From Lentisphaerota bacterium (GTDB taxonomy: Bacteria; Verrucomicrobiota; Kiritimatiellia; JAAZAB01): a DNA stretch of 13,818 nt. Shown one piece after another: positions 7,279-13,818 of the stretch (its first letter is position 1; the number at the start of each line of letters is the position of its first letter). The stretch covers positions 1 to 13,818 of the forward strand of contig JACPGN010000002.1 in assembly GCA_016182435.1 (NCBI GenBank), given 5' to 3'. Made by a program: the position numbers and the translations under genes. The notes under the pieces are model-generated. The model saw nothing but the letters and a program-made list of their open reading frames with translations, ran no database searches and was not told the origin of the DNA.

Positions 7279-7307
7279 ATGAATTTTTCGCCCCGCGAAA
7301 AATTCAT
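7279..7307. repeat. Perfect 13-bp inverted repeat in the divergent intergenic region
   Basis: ATGAATTTTTCGC (7279-7291) and GCGAAAAATTCAT (7295-7307) are exact complements separated by CCC. The element sits between the glycosyltransferase gene (minus) and the mraZ operon (plus), about 60 bp before the mraZ -35 box. It could be an operator for a dimeric regulator or an RNA hairpin. Neither strand has a U-run after it, so a standard terminator is unlikely. Confidence 0.7.
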
Positions 7308-7341
7308 TTAGCCTTCTTTTCAGGCTTTAGCCGTCCTTTTT

Positions 7342-7425
7342 GGGGTGAAAAAAAAGTGAAAAAAAGTGTTGACAGACGGTGGGTCAAAGTGTCAAATGGT
7401 GTCGCAAAAGGGCAAAAAGTGGAGA
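7342..7425 (+). promoter_or_regulatory. MraZ-box-like operator array (10-bp repeats)
   Basis: Units of the form AAAGTG plus 4 nt start at 7353, 7363, 7376, 7386, 7396, 7406 and 7416, with a weaker one at 7342. Core triplets are GTG at 7356, 7366, 7379, 7389, 7399 and 7419, and GGG at 7410. Spacing is 10 bp except for single shifts of 11 and 13. MraZ is known to bind direct repeats with one-helical-turn spacing upstream of its own operon (TGGGN-N5 in E. coli, AAAGTGK-N3 in Mollicutes, from memory). The array covers the promoter and runs into the proposed GTG start, as expected for autorepression. Confidence 0.75.
7369..7397 (+). promoter_or_regulatory. mra/dcw operon promoter
   Basis: A perfect -35 TTGACA (7369-7374) is followed, after exactly 17 nt, by TCAAAT (7392-7397, 4/6 to TATAAT). 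Transcription would begin near 7404, about 15 nt before the GTG proposed as the mraZ start. The promoter lies inside the repeat array thought to bind MraZ. Confidence 0.6.
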
Positions 7426-7904
7426 AAAACGACATAGAACGGCCTGAGCCCCTACTGGGTAGTGGGGGGTTTGCCAGCAGCTTCCTGCATGCGCTGGACC
7501 CCAAAAAACGCCTCACTATACCCTCTATCTGGCGTGTCGAAGTCGGCAGCCCCAAAAGCTTGTATGTCCTGCCGGGACTTAACAACGAAAAGTGCTTGTA
7601 TGTCTATCCGGCCCGCGAAATGGCCAAACGCCTGGATAAATTCCGTCAGATCAGCATCGGCGATAAAAAGGCGCGACTCTTTGCACGCACCCTGGCCTCC
7701 AGTTCCGACCTGGTGGCTTGGGATTCCCAAGGCCGTATCCGCATCAAGGATGAATTACTGGCCTATGCCAAGATTGCCGACCAAGTGAAACTGGTAGGCG
7801 CTTGGAACAGCTTCGAATTGTGGAATCCGGAATTATGGAAGCAGGCGAACGCCTCCGTTGATGCCACGACTATGGACGAAGCCGTGCGCTACGTGGGTTT
7901 CTAA
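7419..7904 (+). CDS. mraZ: Transcriptional regulator MraZ
   Basis: This 161-residue protein has two SpoVT/AbrB-like MraZ repeats. The first carries FLHALDPKKRLTIPSIWR, with D27 and R31 of the DxxxR motif. The second carries LVAWDSQGRIRI, with D102 and R106. MraZ forms a ring-shaped multimer that binds direct repeats before the dcw operon and represses it. I chose GTG 7419 because the frame's ATG at 7272 would put the promoter and operator array inside the coding region, and the extra residues do not resemble MraZ. AGGG six nt before the GTG can act as ribosome site. A CTG at 7455, nearer to the family's usual start, has no ribosome site. The usual length is about 150 residues. It is the first gene of the operon; the next start is 21 nt after its stop. 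Confidence 0.95.
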   Translation: MEKNDIERPEPLLGSGGFASSFLHALDPKKRLTIPSIWRVEVGSPKSLYVLPGLNNEKCLYVYPAREMAKRLDKFRQISIGDKKARLFARTLASSSDLVAWDSQGRIRIKDELLAYAKIADQVKLVGAWNSFELWNPELWKQANASVDATTMDEAVRYVGF

Positions 7905-7925
7905 ACAACGGACAGGAGAATAATC

Positions 7926-8357
7926 ATGAACGTGCTTCGTTTTCTGGAAGTCAACGGAGCGCTGCAACCGGACCACGAAAAGAAGTGGTTCCAATTGCCG
8001 GAAACCACTCGCTCGGCGCGTTCGGTGCGCTTTGGCAATCATACGCTGGTGGCTGATAAGACCGTGCAGATCCTGCCCATAGGCGATCAACGCCAACTCC
8101 AGCGCAACCCGCCGAAGCAATCGGCAAGGCCGCCTTTATGGATCAGTTGGCTGGATATGCTGATCTCGAGTAATAAATCTTTTTCGTTTCCCATGCAGCG
8201 CAGTGGCCGGGTAGTAAGCCGGGTATTCATGACGCACCTGCCTGAAGAAAGCGCGCGTTTTTTAACGACTTTTACGCGGCTTTTCCATAATTGCCGCATC
8301 CACCTGCAGCGCAGAACATTGAACCGTGAACCCTGCCTGAAGGGAACTGCTCCATGA
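7926..8357 (+). CDS. Hypothetical basic protein between mraZ and rsmH
   Basis: I do not recognise this 143-residue protein. It starts at an ATG with a strong CAGGAGAA ribosome site, 21 nt after the mraZ stop. Its stop overlaps the next ATG as ATGA, so it reads as a real, translationally coupled operon member. Codons favour G or C at the third position like the neighbours. The product is rich in Arg and Lys. It has a Pro-rich middle with a short hydrophobic run, PPLWISWLDMLI (69-80), and no obvious signal peptide, full membrane segment or metal motif. The last part (about 128-143) looks low in conservation signals. In most bacteria rsmH follows mraZ directly, so an extra gene here is unusual. 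It might be lineage-specific; no function is claimed. Confidence 0.65.
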   Translation: MNVLRFLEVNGALQPDHEKKWFQLPETTRSARSVRFGNHTLVADKTVQILPIGDQRQLQRNPPKQSARPPLWISWLDMLISSNKSFSFPMQRSGRVVSRVFMTHLPEESARFLTTFTRLFHNCRIHLQRRTLNREPCLKGTAP

Positions 8358-9427
8358 ACACAGATAAAATCATCGTGAAATGTTGCATTTGTGGCCGGGA
8401 AAAGACTGATCAGGGTTGGCAATACACCTTTCGAATCAACGAGAAGTGTGTTGCGCTGAGGATGCCTAACGCCGGCGAAAAAAGGCATGGCATGCATACG
8501 CCGGTCATGGTGCGGGAGGTTGTGGACTTGCTGGGGCTTCGCCCGGGTGGCGCGTATGTGGACGGCACAGTGGGGAGTGGGGGGCACGCGCGGGCTTTTT
8601 TGGAACAGTTGGGTCCGCAAGGCTGTTTACTGGCCGTTGATCGCGATGAGCGCGCTATCGCGGTAGCGCGCGAAACTTTGGCGAGTTTCTCGGCGCAGTG
8701 CCGGTTTGCGCAGGGCAACTTTGCCGATATAAAACAACTGGCCGAGCAGCACGGCCTTAAGTCAGTGGATGGTGTGCTCCTTGATTTGGGCATGTCAGCT
8801 CTGCAGGTGGAGGAAGCCGAACGAGGTTTCAGCTTTCTGAAAGATGGCCCCCTGGATATGCGCATGGATTTACGGCAGGGGCTGCGGGCCGCTGATTTAG
8901 TGAATACGCTCGGCGAGGAGGCCTTGGCCGAGCTGATCCGTTCCTTGAGCGATGAGCCGGCCGCTCGCGGTATTGCCCGGGCGATTGTGCGGGAACGGCA
9001 ACGTCGCCCGATTAAGACTACCGGGCAATTAGCCGACTTGGTGGTTCGCGTCCGGGGCGGGCGCTGGGGACGCCTTCACCCGGCCACGCGCACATTCCAG
9101 GCCTTGCGCATGGCCGTAAATCGCGAGTTGGAGTCGCTGGCGGAAGCTCTGGAAGGGGCAATAGCTTTGCTGAAGCCGGGTGGCCGGCTGGCGGTCCTGA
9201 GCTATCACAGCTTGGAAGATCGCCTGGTTAAACGGATCGCTCGAGAGCATATCGGCCGGTGGGTATCGCTGGCCTCCGGTGGCGAGCGCTGGGAAGGAAC
9301 GCCACCGCAGGTCCGGTGGATCACTCCGAAGCCGTTAAAGGCTGCGCCAGAGGAAATTTCGCGGAATCCGCGGTCGCGCTCGGCCAAATTGCGGGTAATG
9401 GAAAGGATAAATTCCAGTCATGGCTAA
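8354..9427 (+). CDS. rsmH: 16S rRNA (cytosine-1402-N4)-methyltransferase with Cys-bearing N-terminal extension
   Basis: RsmH (MraW) methylates N4 of C1402 in 16S rRNA at the decoding centre. Numbering from an internal ATG at 8492, the core is 311 residues, the normal family length. It starts HTPVMVREVVD, with SAM-binding DGTVGSGGH (24-32), LDLGMSALQVEEAERGFSF (97-115), GPLDMRMD (119-126), ATRTFQALRMAVNREL (198-213) and SYHSLEDR (237-244). The chosen ATG at 8354 adds 46 residues. It overlaps the upstream stop as ATGA and has GAAGGGAA before it. The extension holds KCCICGREK (C10, C11, C13) with C32 and H45, a possible zinc-knuckle remnant. An AAAGG site also precedes the ATG at 8492, so both forms, or a separate start, are possible. 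The 3' end overlaps ftsL by 8 nt. The family call is secure; the start is uncertain. Confidence 0.95.
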   Translation: MNTDKIIVKCCICGREKTDQGWQYTFRINEKCVALRMPNAGEKRHGMHTPVMVREVVDLLGLRPGGAYVDGTVGSGGHARAFLEQLGPQGCLLAVDRDERAIAVARETLASFSAQCRFAQGNFADIKQLAEQHGLKSVDGVLLDLGMSALQVEEAERGFSFLKDGPLDMRMDLRQGLRAADLVNTLGEEALAELIRSLSDEPAARGIARAIVRERQRRPIKTTGQLADLVVRVRGGRWGRLHPATRTFQALRMAVNRELESLAEALEGAIALLKPGGRLAVLSYHSLEDRLVKRIAREHIGRWVSLASGGERWEGTPPQVRWITPKPLKAAPEEISRNPRSRSAKLRVMERINSSHG

Positions 9428-9809
9428 ACGTAATCGGCGCAAAAGAAGAGAAGGCTTTGTAATCGGCCTGCCATTCTCCGCGCTGCTGGCGCTCGGCGTG
9501 GTCCTGATGCTCATGTACGTCTGGCTCGATGCGCGTGGCCAGGCCCTGGGCAGCCGGATCAAATTTGCCGAGCAACAACGGGCCGAAATCCAGAAACAGT
9601 ATGACTTTGAATTGTGGAAATGGGAAACGCTGAAGTCGCCCGCGAGTATCGAGAAAGTGCTGGCGCAAAACCAGATTGCCCTTGTGTGGCCGGAGGAAGA
9701 CCGCCTGGTGCGTCTGGCCGAACCAGCATTCATCGCTGAAGATCTGCCGGGTTCCAGCCGGCAACTGGTCCAACTGGCGCAATTTCCAAGGCTGGTTGTG
9801 AATGATTGA
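9420..9809 (+). CDS. ftsL: FtsL-like division protein
   Basis: This 129-residue bitopic protein has a basic cytoplasmic start (MAKRNRRKRRE), one membrane segment at about 13-36, a charged helical stretch likely to form a coiled coil (about 38-70), and the FtsL/DivIC-type end SPASIEKVLAQNQIALVWP (73-91). FtsL joins FtsB and FtsQ to activate septal peptidoglycan synthesis by FtsW-FtsI. Identity rests on topology, the C-terminal pattern and position between rsmH and ftsI, since FtsL sequences diverge strongly. The gene overlaps rsmH by 8 nt and ftsI by 8 nt. The tail after about residue 100 is longer than in short FtsL proteins. Confidence 0.82.
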   Translation: MAKRNRRKRREGFVIGLPFSALLALGVVLMLMYVWLDARGQALGSRIKFAEQQRAEIQKQYDFELWKWETLKSPASIEKVLAQNQIALVWPEEDRLVRLAEPAFIAEDLPGSSRQLVQLAQFPRLVVND

Positions 9810-11571
9810 ATGCAGCTATAGAAACCGACTGGTCGGTGTGGCCATCCTCATGCTGCTGGCGCTCCTCGGCGTCGGCGCCCGCCTGATCTACCTGCACTTT
9901 AAACTTGGCCCCGGCACGGACGAGCGCAGCCTCCGGATCGTCGCCATGCGTCAGTTCCAGGAAAGCCTGGCGGTAAGCCGCGGAAAAATACTGGACCGCA
10001 ACGGCAACGTGCTGGCCCTGGACCTGGTAAAAAAAGAGTTGTGCGCCAGTCCCGCCGAGATCTGCAGTAATGGCAATGCCCAGACCGTAGCCGAAAACAT
10101 CGGGCGCATTCTGAATGTGGAGCCGAGCCTGATCATGTCCCGCCTTGACCCGCCGGAGCGGCGGTTCGTCTACGTAGCGGGCTTCGGCCATGTGCTGGAG
10201 CCTCATCAGGCCGAGGCTTTTGATCGCGCGAAAATACCGGGCGTTTTCTTGCAAGACATCATGGTGCGGTCTTACCCGCGCGGTTACAGTCTGTGCCATG
10301 TGCTCGGCTACGTTAACCTGGAGAGCGAGCGCTACGGCTGCGCCGGGATTGAACAGCGCTGGGACCGTTACCTGCGGGGCGTGCCCGGGTTGTTGGTCGG
10401 CGAGCGGGATGGCCGCCGTCATGAGATGTATGACCGCCGAATGCTGGAGATTAAACCGCACCCCGGCGCGACTATCACGCTGACCATTGACCAGTATGTC
10501 CAGTATATCGTTGAGCGCGCGTTGGAAAACGCTGTCCGCGAAAACCGGGCCACGGCGGCCTGGGCGATTGTCGAGCGCGTGCGCACAGGGGAAATCCTGG
10601 CGATGGCCAGTATTCCCGCCTTTGACCCGGGCGCGTTTCGCAAGGCAACGCCGGACAGTATGCGTAATCGCTGCATTGCCAATATCTACGAGCCGGGCTC
10701 CACCTTCAAGGTGGCCATTGTGGCCGCCGCCCTGAATGAAAAAGTAGTGGGCAGCGCTCAAGTCTTCGATTGTGAAAATGGCGCCTGGTTTTACCAGCGG
10801 AGACTCTTGCACGATTTTCATCCTTATGGAAATCTGTCCGTGGCCGATATCATTAAGAAATCCAGTAATATTGGCGCAGCCAAGATCGCCTTGCTGGTCG
10901 GTCCGGCACGGCTGCATGCCTATTTGCAGGCCTTCGGCCTCGGCGAACGCACGGGGATCGAATTGCCCGGCGAGGAGTCCGGCTTGCTTTATCCTGTCTC
11001 GCGCTGGACCGCCCTTTCACCCACTCGCATCGCCATCGGTCATGAAGTGGCCGTCACCGCCTTGCAAATGCTCAGCGTGCTCGCTTGCATTGCTAATGAC
11101 GGCGTGCGGATGAAGCCTTATATTGTCCAGCAGGTTACCGACGAGGCGGGGCAGGTCATGCATCAGGCGACCCCTGTGATCGTCAGCCAGCCTATTCGCG
11201 CGGATACGGCCCGGCTGATGAAAAGTCTGCTGGTCCGCGTTACCGAAGAAGGTGGCACGGGTACACGTGCCCGCGTGGAAGGTTATGCGGTCGGCGGCAA
11301 AACCGGCACCGCGCAGAAAGCTATCCCGGGCGGATATTCCGATAAGCTGAACATGTCCTCCTTCATGGGCTTTCTTCCCGCCGAGGATCCGCAGTTGGCG
11401 ATTATCGTGGTCCTGGATGAACCGCGCAAGGACGTGCGCACCGGCGGATATGTGGCTGGCCCCGTGTTCAGGGAAATTGCCGAGCAATCCGTGCGCTACC
11501 TGGATATTGCGCCCCAGGGAAACGCCGTTGTGGCCAGTCAGCCCGCGCCAGGCATGAACCGCGGGATTTAG
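9802..11571 (+). CDS. ftsI: Septal peptidoglycan transpeptidase (class B PBP, FtsI/PBP3)
   Basis: The 589-residue penicillin-binding protein cross-links septal peptidoglycan at division. An N-terminal membrane anchor (about 9-31) is followed by the class B pedestal motif SRGKILDRNG (59-68) and RSYPRG (156-161). The transpeptidase domain has S300-T-F-K303 (nucleophile Ser300), S354-S-N356 and K500-T-G-T503, all intact, so it should be active and bind beta-lactams. No PASTA domains follow. The ATG at 9802 overlaps the ftsL stop, suggesting coupling. Position between ftsL and murE favours FtsI over elongation PBP2 or a sporulation-type PBP. Confidence 0.95.
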   Translation: MIECSYRNRLVGVAILMLLALLGVGARLIYLHFKLGPGTDERSLRIVAMRQFQESLAVSRGKILDRNGNVLALDLVKKELCASPAEICSNGNAQTVAENIGRILNVEPSLIMSRLDPPERRFVYVAGFGHVLEPHQAEAFDRAKIPGVFLQDIMVRSYPRGYSLCHVLGYVNLESERYGCAGIEQRWDRYLRGVPGLLVGERDGRRHEMYDRRMLEIKPHPGATITLTIDQYVQYIVERALENAVRENRATAAWAIVERVRTGEILAMASIPAFDPGAFRKATPDSMRNRCIANIYEPGSTFKVAIVAAALNEKVVGSAQVFDCENGAWFYQRRLLHDFHPYGNLSVADIIKKSSNIGAAKIALLVGPARLHAYLQAFGLGERTGIELPGEESGLLYPVSRWTALSPTRIAIGHEVAVTALQMLSVLACIANDGVRMKPYIVQQVTDEAGQVMHQATPVIVSQPIRADTARLMKSLLVRVTEEGGTGTRARVEGYAVGGKTGTAQKAIPGGYSDKLNMSSFMGFLPAEDPQLAIIVVLDEPRKDVRTGGYVAGPVFREIAEQSVRYLDIAPQGNAVVASQPAPGMNRGI

Positions 11572-11591
11572 CAGGAGATCTATTCTTCATC

Positions 11592-13070
11592 ATGAAACTC
11601 AGCACACTGCTCAAGGCAATCAAACCGCTGACGATTAGCGGCTCGGCTGACCCGGATATCAAAGGCCTGGCCTATGACTCCCGGAAAATTAAGCCCGGCT
11701 ATCTATTCTTTGCCCTGCCCGGCCAAAATCAGGACGGCAATCAGTTTATCCAGGATGCCCAGGAACGCGGCGCGGTGGCGGTGGTCTCGGCGGTAACCTC
11801 GCCGGTCAGCCGCGGCGCCATGGTCATTATCCAGGCGCCAGACCCGCGCCAGGCCATGGCGGAACTCGCCGGCGCCTTTTATAATAACCCCTCGGCCAGC
11901 CTGCAGGTCCTTGGCGTCACGGGCACCAATGGCAAAACTACCACGGCCTTCATGTTGCGGGATATTTTCAGCGATGCCGGCCGTCCCACGGGCCTGATTG
12001 GCACCGTAAGCTATCAGATCGGCGGCCGGATAATTCCCGCCGGCCGCACCACCCCCGAGTCGGTTGACCTGCAGGATATGCTCGCCCAGATGGTGCATGT
12101 CGGTTGCCATAGCGCGGTCATGGAGGTTACCTCGCATGCCCTTGTCCAGAAACGGGTCTGGGGCATTGATTTCGACCTGGCCGTGTTCACCAATCTGACG
12201 CACGACCACCTCGATTACCATCACACGATCGAAAATTATTATCAGGCCAAGGCGCTGTTGTTCCGGGGCTTAAGCCGCCTCCGCAAGCGCCCCGTGGCGA
12301 TCATCAATCTGGATGATCCCTACGGGCGGCAGCTTGCCCAGGAACCGTTCGAGGCGGACCTGATTACCTACGCTATCGGTCAGGAAGCTCAAGTGCGCGC
12401 CGTCAATTTGCAAATCACTTCCGCCGGCAGCGCCTTCGCGGTGCGCAGCCCCTGGGGCGAAGCTCAGCTCACGCTGAAACTCCTGGGGCGCTACAATGTC
12501 AGTAATGCCCTGGCCGCCCTGGCGGCGGCGGGCGCCACGGGCGTGCCGCCGGCTCAGGCGGCCGGAATATTGGCCCGCATGATCGCCGTTCCCGGCCGCT
12601 TGGAGGAAATTGCCGCCGAGGGCGGCTTCCAGGTGTTCGTGGATTATGCGCACACCGATGATGCCTTGCAAAATGTGCTCTCCACCCTTCGCGAAATTAC
12701 GCGCGGCAAGCTCAGCGTGGTCTTTGGCTGCGGCGGTAATCGCGACCGCAAGAAAAGGCCGCGCATGGGCGCCGTGGCCGCGCGCCTGGCCGATTATGTA
12801 ATCCTGACCTCCGACAATCCGCGCAAGGAAAATCCCAGTGAAATTATCGCCGAGATCCGCGCCAGCTGCCTCCAGAGCGATAACGTGGAAGTGGTCGAGG
12901 ACCGGCACGAAGCCATTATCCGCGCCCTGTCGCTGGCGGAGCCCGGTGACGTGGTGCTCATCGCCGGCAAGGGCCACGAAAATTACCAGGAATTTGCCAA
13001 TACCGTCATCCCCTTTGACGATCGTCAGGTCGTGCGCGAATGTCTGGGAATGAGTCATGCCCAACTTTGA
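11592..13070 (+). CDS. murE: UDP-MurNAc-tripeptide synthetase (meso-DAP-adding)
   Basis: This 492-residue ATP-dependent Mur ligase adds the third amino acid to UDP-MurNAc-L-Ala-D-Glu in the cytoplasm. The N-terminal UDP-binding part has GLAYDSRKIKPG (25-36). The ATP loop is VTGTNGKTTT (109-118, Lys115). Lys220 in YYQAKALLF is the lysine expected to be carbamylated. GRYNVSNALAAL (299-310) and DYAHTDDALQ (351-360) follow. DNPRKEN (408-414) is the form tied to meso-diaminopimelate, which implies DAP-type peptidoglycan. The gene begins 20 nt after the ftsI stop. Its AGGAG (11573-11577) lies 14 nt before the ATG, longer than ideal, but no better in-frame start is visible. It overlaps murF by 14 nt. 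Confidence 0.96.
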   Translation: MKLSTLLKAIKPLTISGSADPDIKGLAYDSRKIKPGYLFFALPGQNQDGNQFIQDAQERGAVAVVSAVTSPVSRGAMVIIQAPDPRQAMAELAGAFYNNPSASLQVLGVTGTNGKTTTAFMLRDIFSDAGRPTGLIGTVSYQIGGRIIPAGRTTPESVDLQDMLAQMVHVGCHSAVMEVTSHALVQKRVWGIDFDLAVFTNLTHDHLDYHHTIENYYQAKALLFRGLSRLRKRPVAIINLDDPYGRQLAQEPFEADLITYAIGQEAQVRAVNLQITSAGSAFAVRSPWGEAQLTLKLLGRYNVSNALAALAAAGATGVPPAQAAGILARMIAVPGRLEEIAAEGGFQVFVDYAHTDDALQNVLSTLREITRGKLSVVFGCGGNRDRKKRPRMGAVAARLADYVILTSDNPRKENPSEIIAEIRASCLQSDNVEVVEDRHEAIIRALSLAEPGDVVLIAGKGHENYQEFANTVIPFDDRQVVRECLGMSHAQL

Positions 13071-13818
13071 TGCCCGGGAAGTGGCCCAATGGACTCTTGG
13101 CCAGTGGCAATCTGGTATGCCCGGTGCGATTGCGGGAGTGTCAACCGATACGCGCACCTTGAGCCCGGGTAATCTGTTTGTGGCCCTGCCGGGGCCTTCG
13201 TTTGACGGACATTCCTTTATCGGCGAGGCTTTTGCGCGGGGCGCCCTTGGCGCCGTGGTCAAAGCCGGCGCCGCTATTGCTCCCCACCTCAAGCTGCCGC
13301 TCTTGCGCGTCGCGGATACCGCTCAAGCCCTGCTGGATATGGCTTCCGGTTATCGCCGCCGGATTCGGACCACGATCATTGCCGTGACGGGCAGCGTCGG
13401 GAAAACCACGGTAAAAGAAATGGTGGCCGACGTCCTCGCTACGCGCTGGCCGACTGCCCGCACGCTCGGCAACTTTAATAACGCCATTGGGTTGCCGCTG
13501 AGCCTGCTGGCCATGGAGCCGGGAACTAAGCTGGGCGTTTTCGAACTGGGCATGAATCACCCGGGGGAGCTTGCTCCCCTCGCAAGCATGCTCCAGCCCG
13601 ATTGGGCGCTGGCGACCACTATCGGACCGGTGCACCTGGAATTTTTCAAGTCGGTCCAGGCGATAGCCGCAGAGAAGTGCGTAGTGCTCAAGAGCCTGCC
13701 GCCGCAAGGCGTCGCGGTTCTGCGCCGCGATGAACCGTATTTTGAGTTGTTGCGCGCCGCTGCTCCTGGTCGGGTCATTACCCTGGCCTTGAGCGGCGCG
13801 GCGGATTATCACGGAGTC
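13057..13818 (+). CDS. murF: UDP-MurNAc-tripeptide-D-Ala-D-Ala ligase (3' end cut by window edge)
   Basis: The frame is open to the last base, giving 254 residues of a protein normally about 450 long. MurF adds D-Ala-D-Ala to the UDP-MurNAc-tripeptide, completing the pentapeptide. The N-terminal domain has GVSTDTRTLSPGNLFVALPG (27-46). The ATP loop is VTGSVGKTTVKEM (110-122, Lys116). NFNNAIGLPLS (139-149) is a MurF hallmark, followed by FELGMNHPGE (162-171). The ATG at 13057 lies inside the end of murE, with GGGAA before it. The C-terminal domain and any following mraY or murD lie outside the window. Confidence 0.96.
   Translation, partial: MPNFDAREVAQWTLGQWQSGMPGAIAGVSTDTRTLSPGNLFVALPGPSFDGHSFIGEAFARGALGAVVKAGAAIAPHLKLPLLRVADTAQALLDMASGYRRRIRTTIIAVTGSVGKTTVKEMVADVLATRWPTARTLGNFNNAIGLPLSLLAMEPGTKLGVFELGMNHPGELAPLASMLQPDWALATTIGPVHLEFFKSVQAIAAEKCVVLKSLPPQGVAVLRRDEPYFELLRAAAPGRVITLALSGAADYHGV

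Noticed and set aside
7311..7334. Small hairpins GCCT/AGGC and GGC/GCC before the mraZ promoter
   Set aside because: Stems of 3-4 bp are expected by chance and have no U-run or other context.
7272..7418. N-terminal extension of MraZ from the ATG at 7272
   Set aside because: It would place the -35/-10 promoter and the MraZ-box-like array inside the coding sequence, begin within the 13-bp palindrome region, and add 49 residues unlike any MraZ.
9730..10917. 395-residue minus-strand reading frame opposite ftsI
   Set aside because: It is antisense to a fully motif-supported penicillin-binding protein. Its composition reflects the complementary codon bias.
12270..13292. 340-residue minus-strand reading frame opposite murE/murF
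   Set aside because: It is antisense to two Mur ligases with intact active-site motifs. No independent start signal or family resemblance was seen.

Overview
The window looks like chromosomal DNA of a Gram-negative-type bacterium that makes meso-diaminopimelate peptidoglycan. The coding DNA is moderately GC-rich. A Cys-type sulfatase next to its anaerobic maturase, CDP-sugar and glycosyltransferase genes, and a complete mra/dcw start would fit the PVC group (Kiritimatiellota, Lentisphaerae or Verrucomicrobiota). That placement is inference from gene content, not from a marker phylogeny.

Left part (1-4186, all minus strand). Read in transcription order this is rfbF (glucose-1-phosphate cytidylyltransferase), rfbG (CDP-glucose 4,6-dehydratase), an anaerobic sulfatase-maturating radical SAM/SPASM enzyme ending in a SEC-C motif, and a type I sulfatase cut by the window edge. 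The first three genes are tightly packed and look like one transcription unit. A 220-bp gap before the sulfatase carries a REPIN-like pair of inverted hairpins. The sulfatase has the Cys-type CTPSR signature that such a maturase would convert to formylglycine, so the two genes probably form an enzyme and activator pair.

Middle (4187-7262). A plus-strand gene encodes a kinase-fold (APH/LPS-kinase-like) protein of the kind found in surface-glycan loci. It converges on a minus-strand gene for a two-domain GT2 glycosyltransferase. With rfbFG this makes 2304-7262 a surface-polysaccharide region.

Right part (7263-13818, plus strand). A divergent regulatory region leads into a division and cell-wall (dcw) operon: mraZ, an unrecognised small gene, rsmH (mraW), ftsL, ftsI, murE and the 5' part of murF. 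Most junctions overlap, which suggests translational coupling. Upstream of mraZ lies a striking array of 10-bp-period AAAGTG-like repeats. It overlaps a TTGACA promoter and matches the known architecture of MraZ operator boxes. It is preceded by a perfect 13-bp inverted repeat.

The least explained items are the 143-residue protein between mraZ and rsmH, the Cys-bearing 46-residue N-terminal extension of RsmH, the long MraZ-box-like array, the REPIN-like element, and the ambiguous TTG start of the glycosyltransferase behind a 13-codon upstream ORF. I found no tRNA, rRNA, CRISPR array, insertion sequence or prophage gene.
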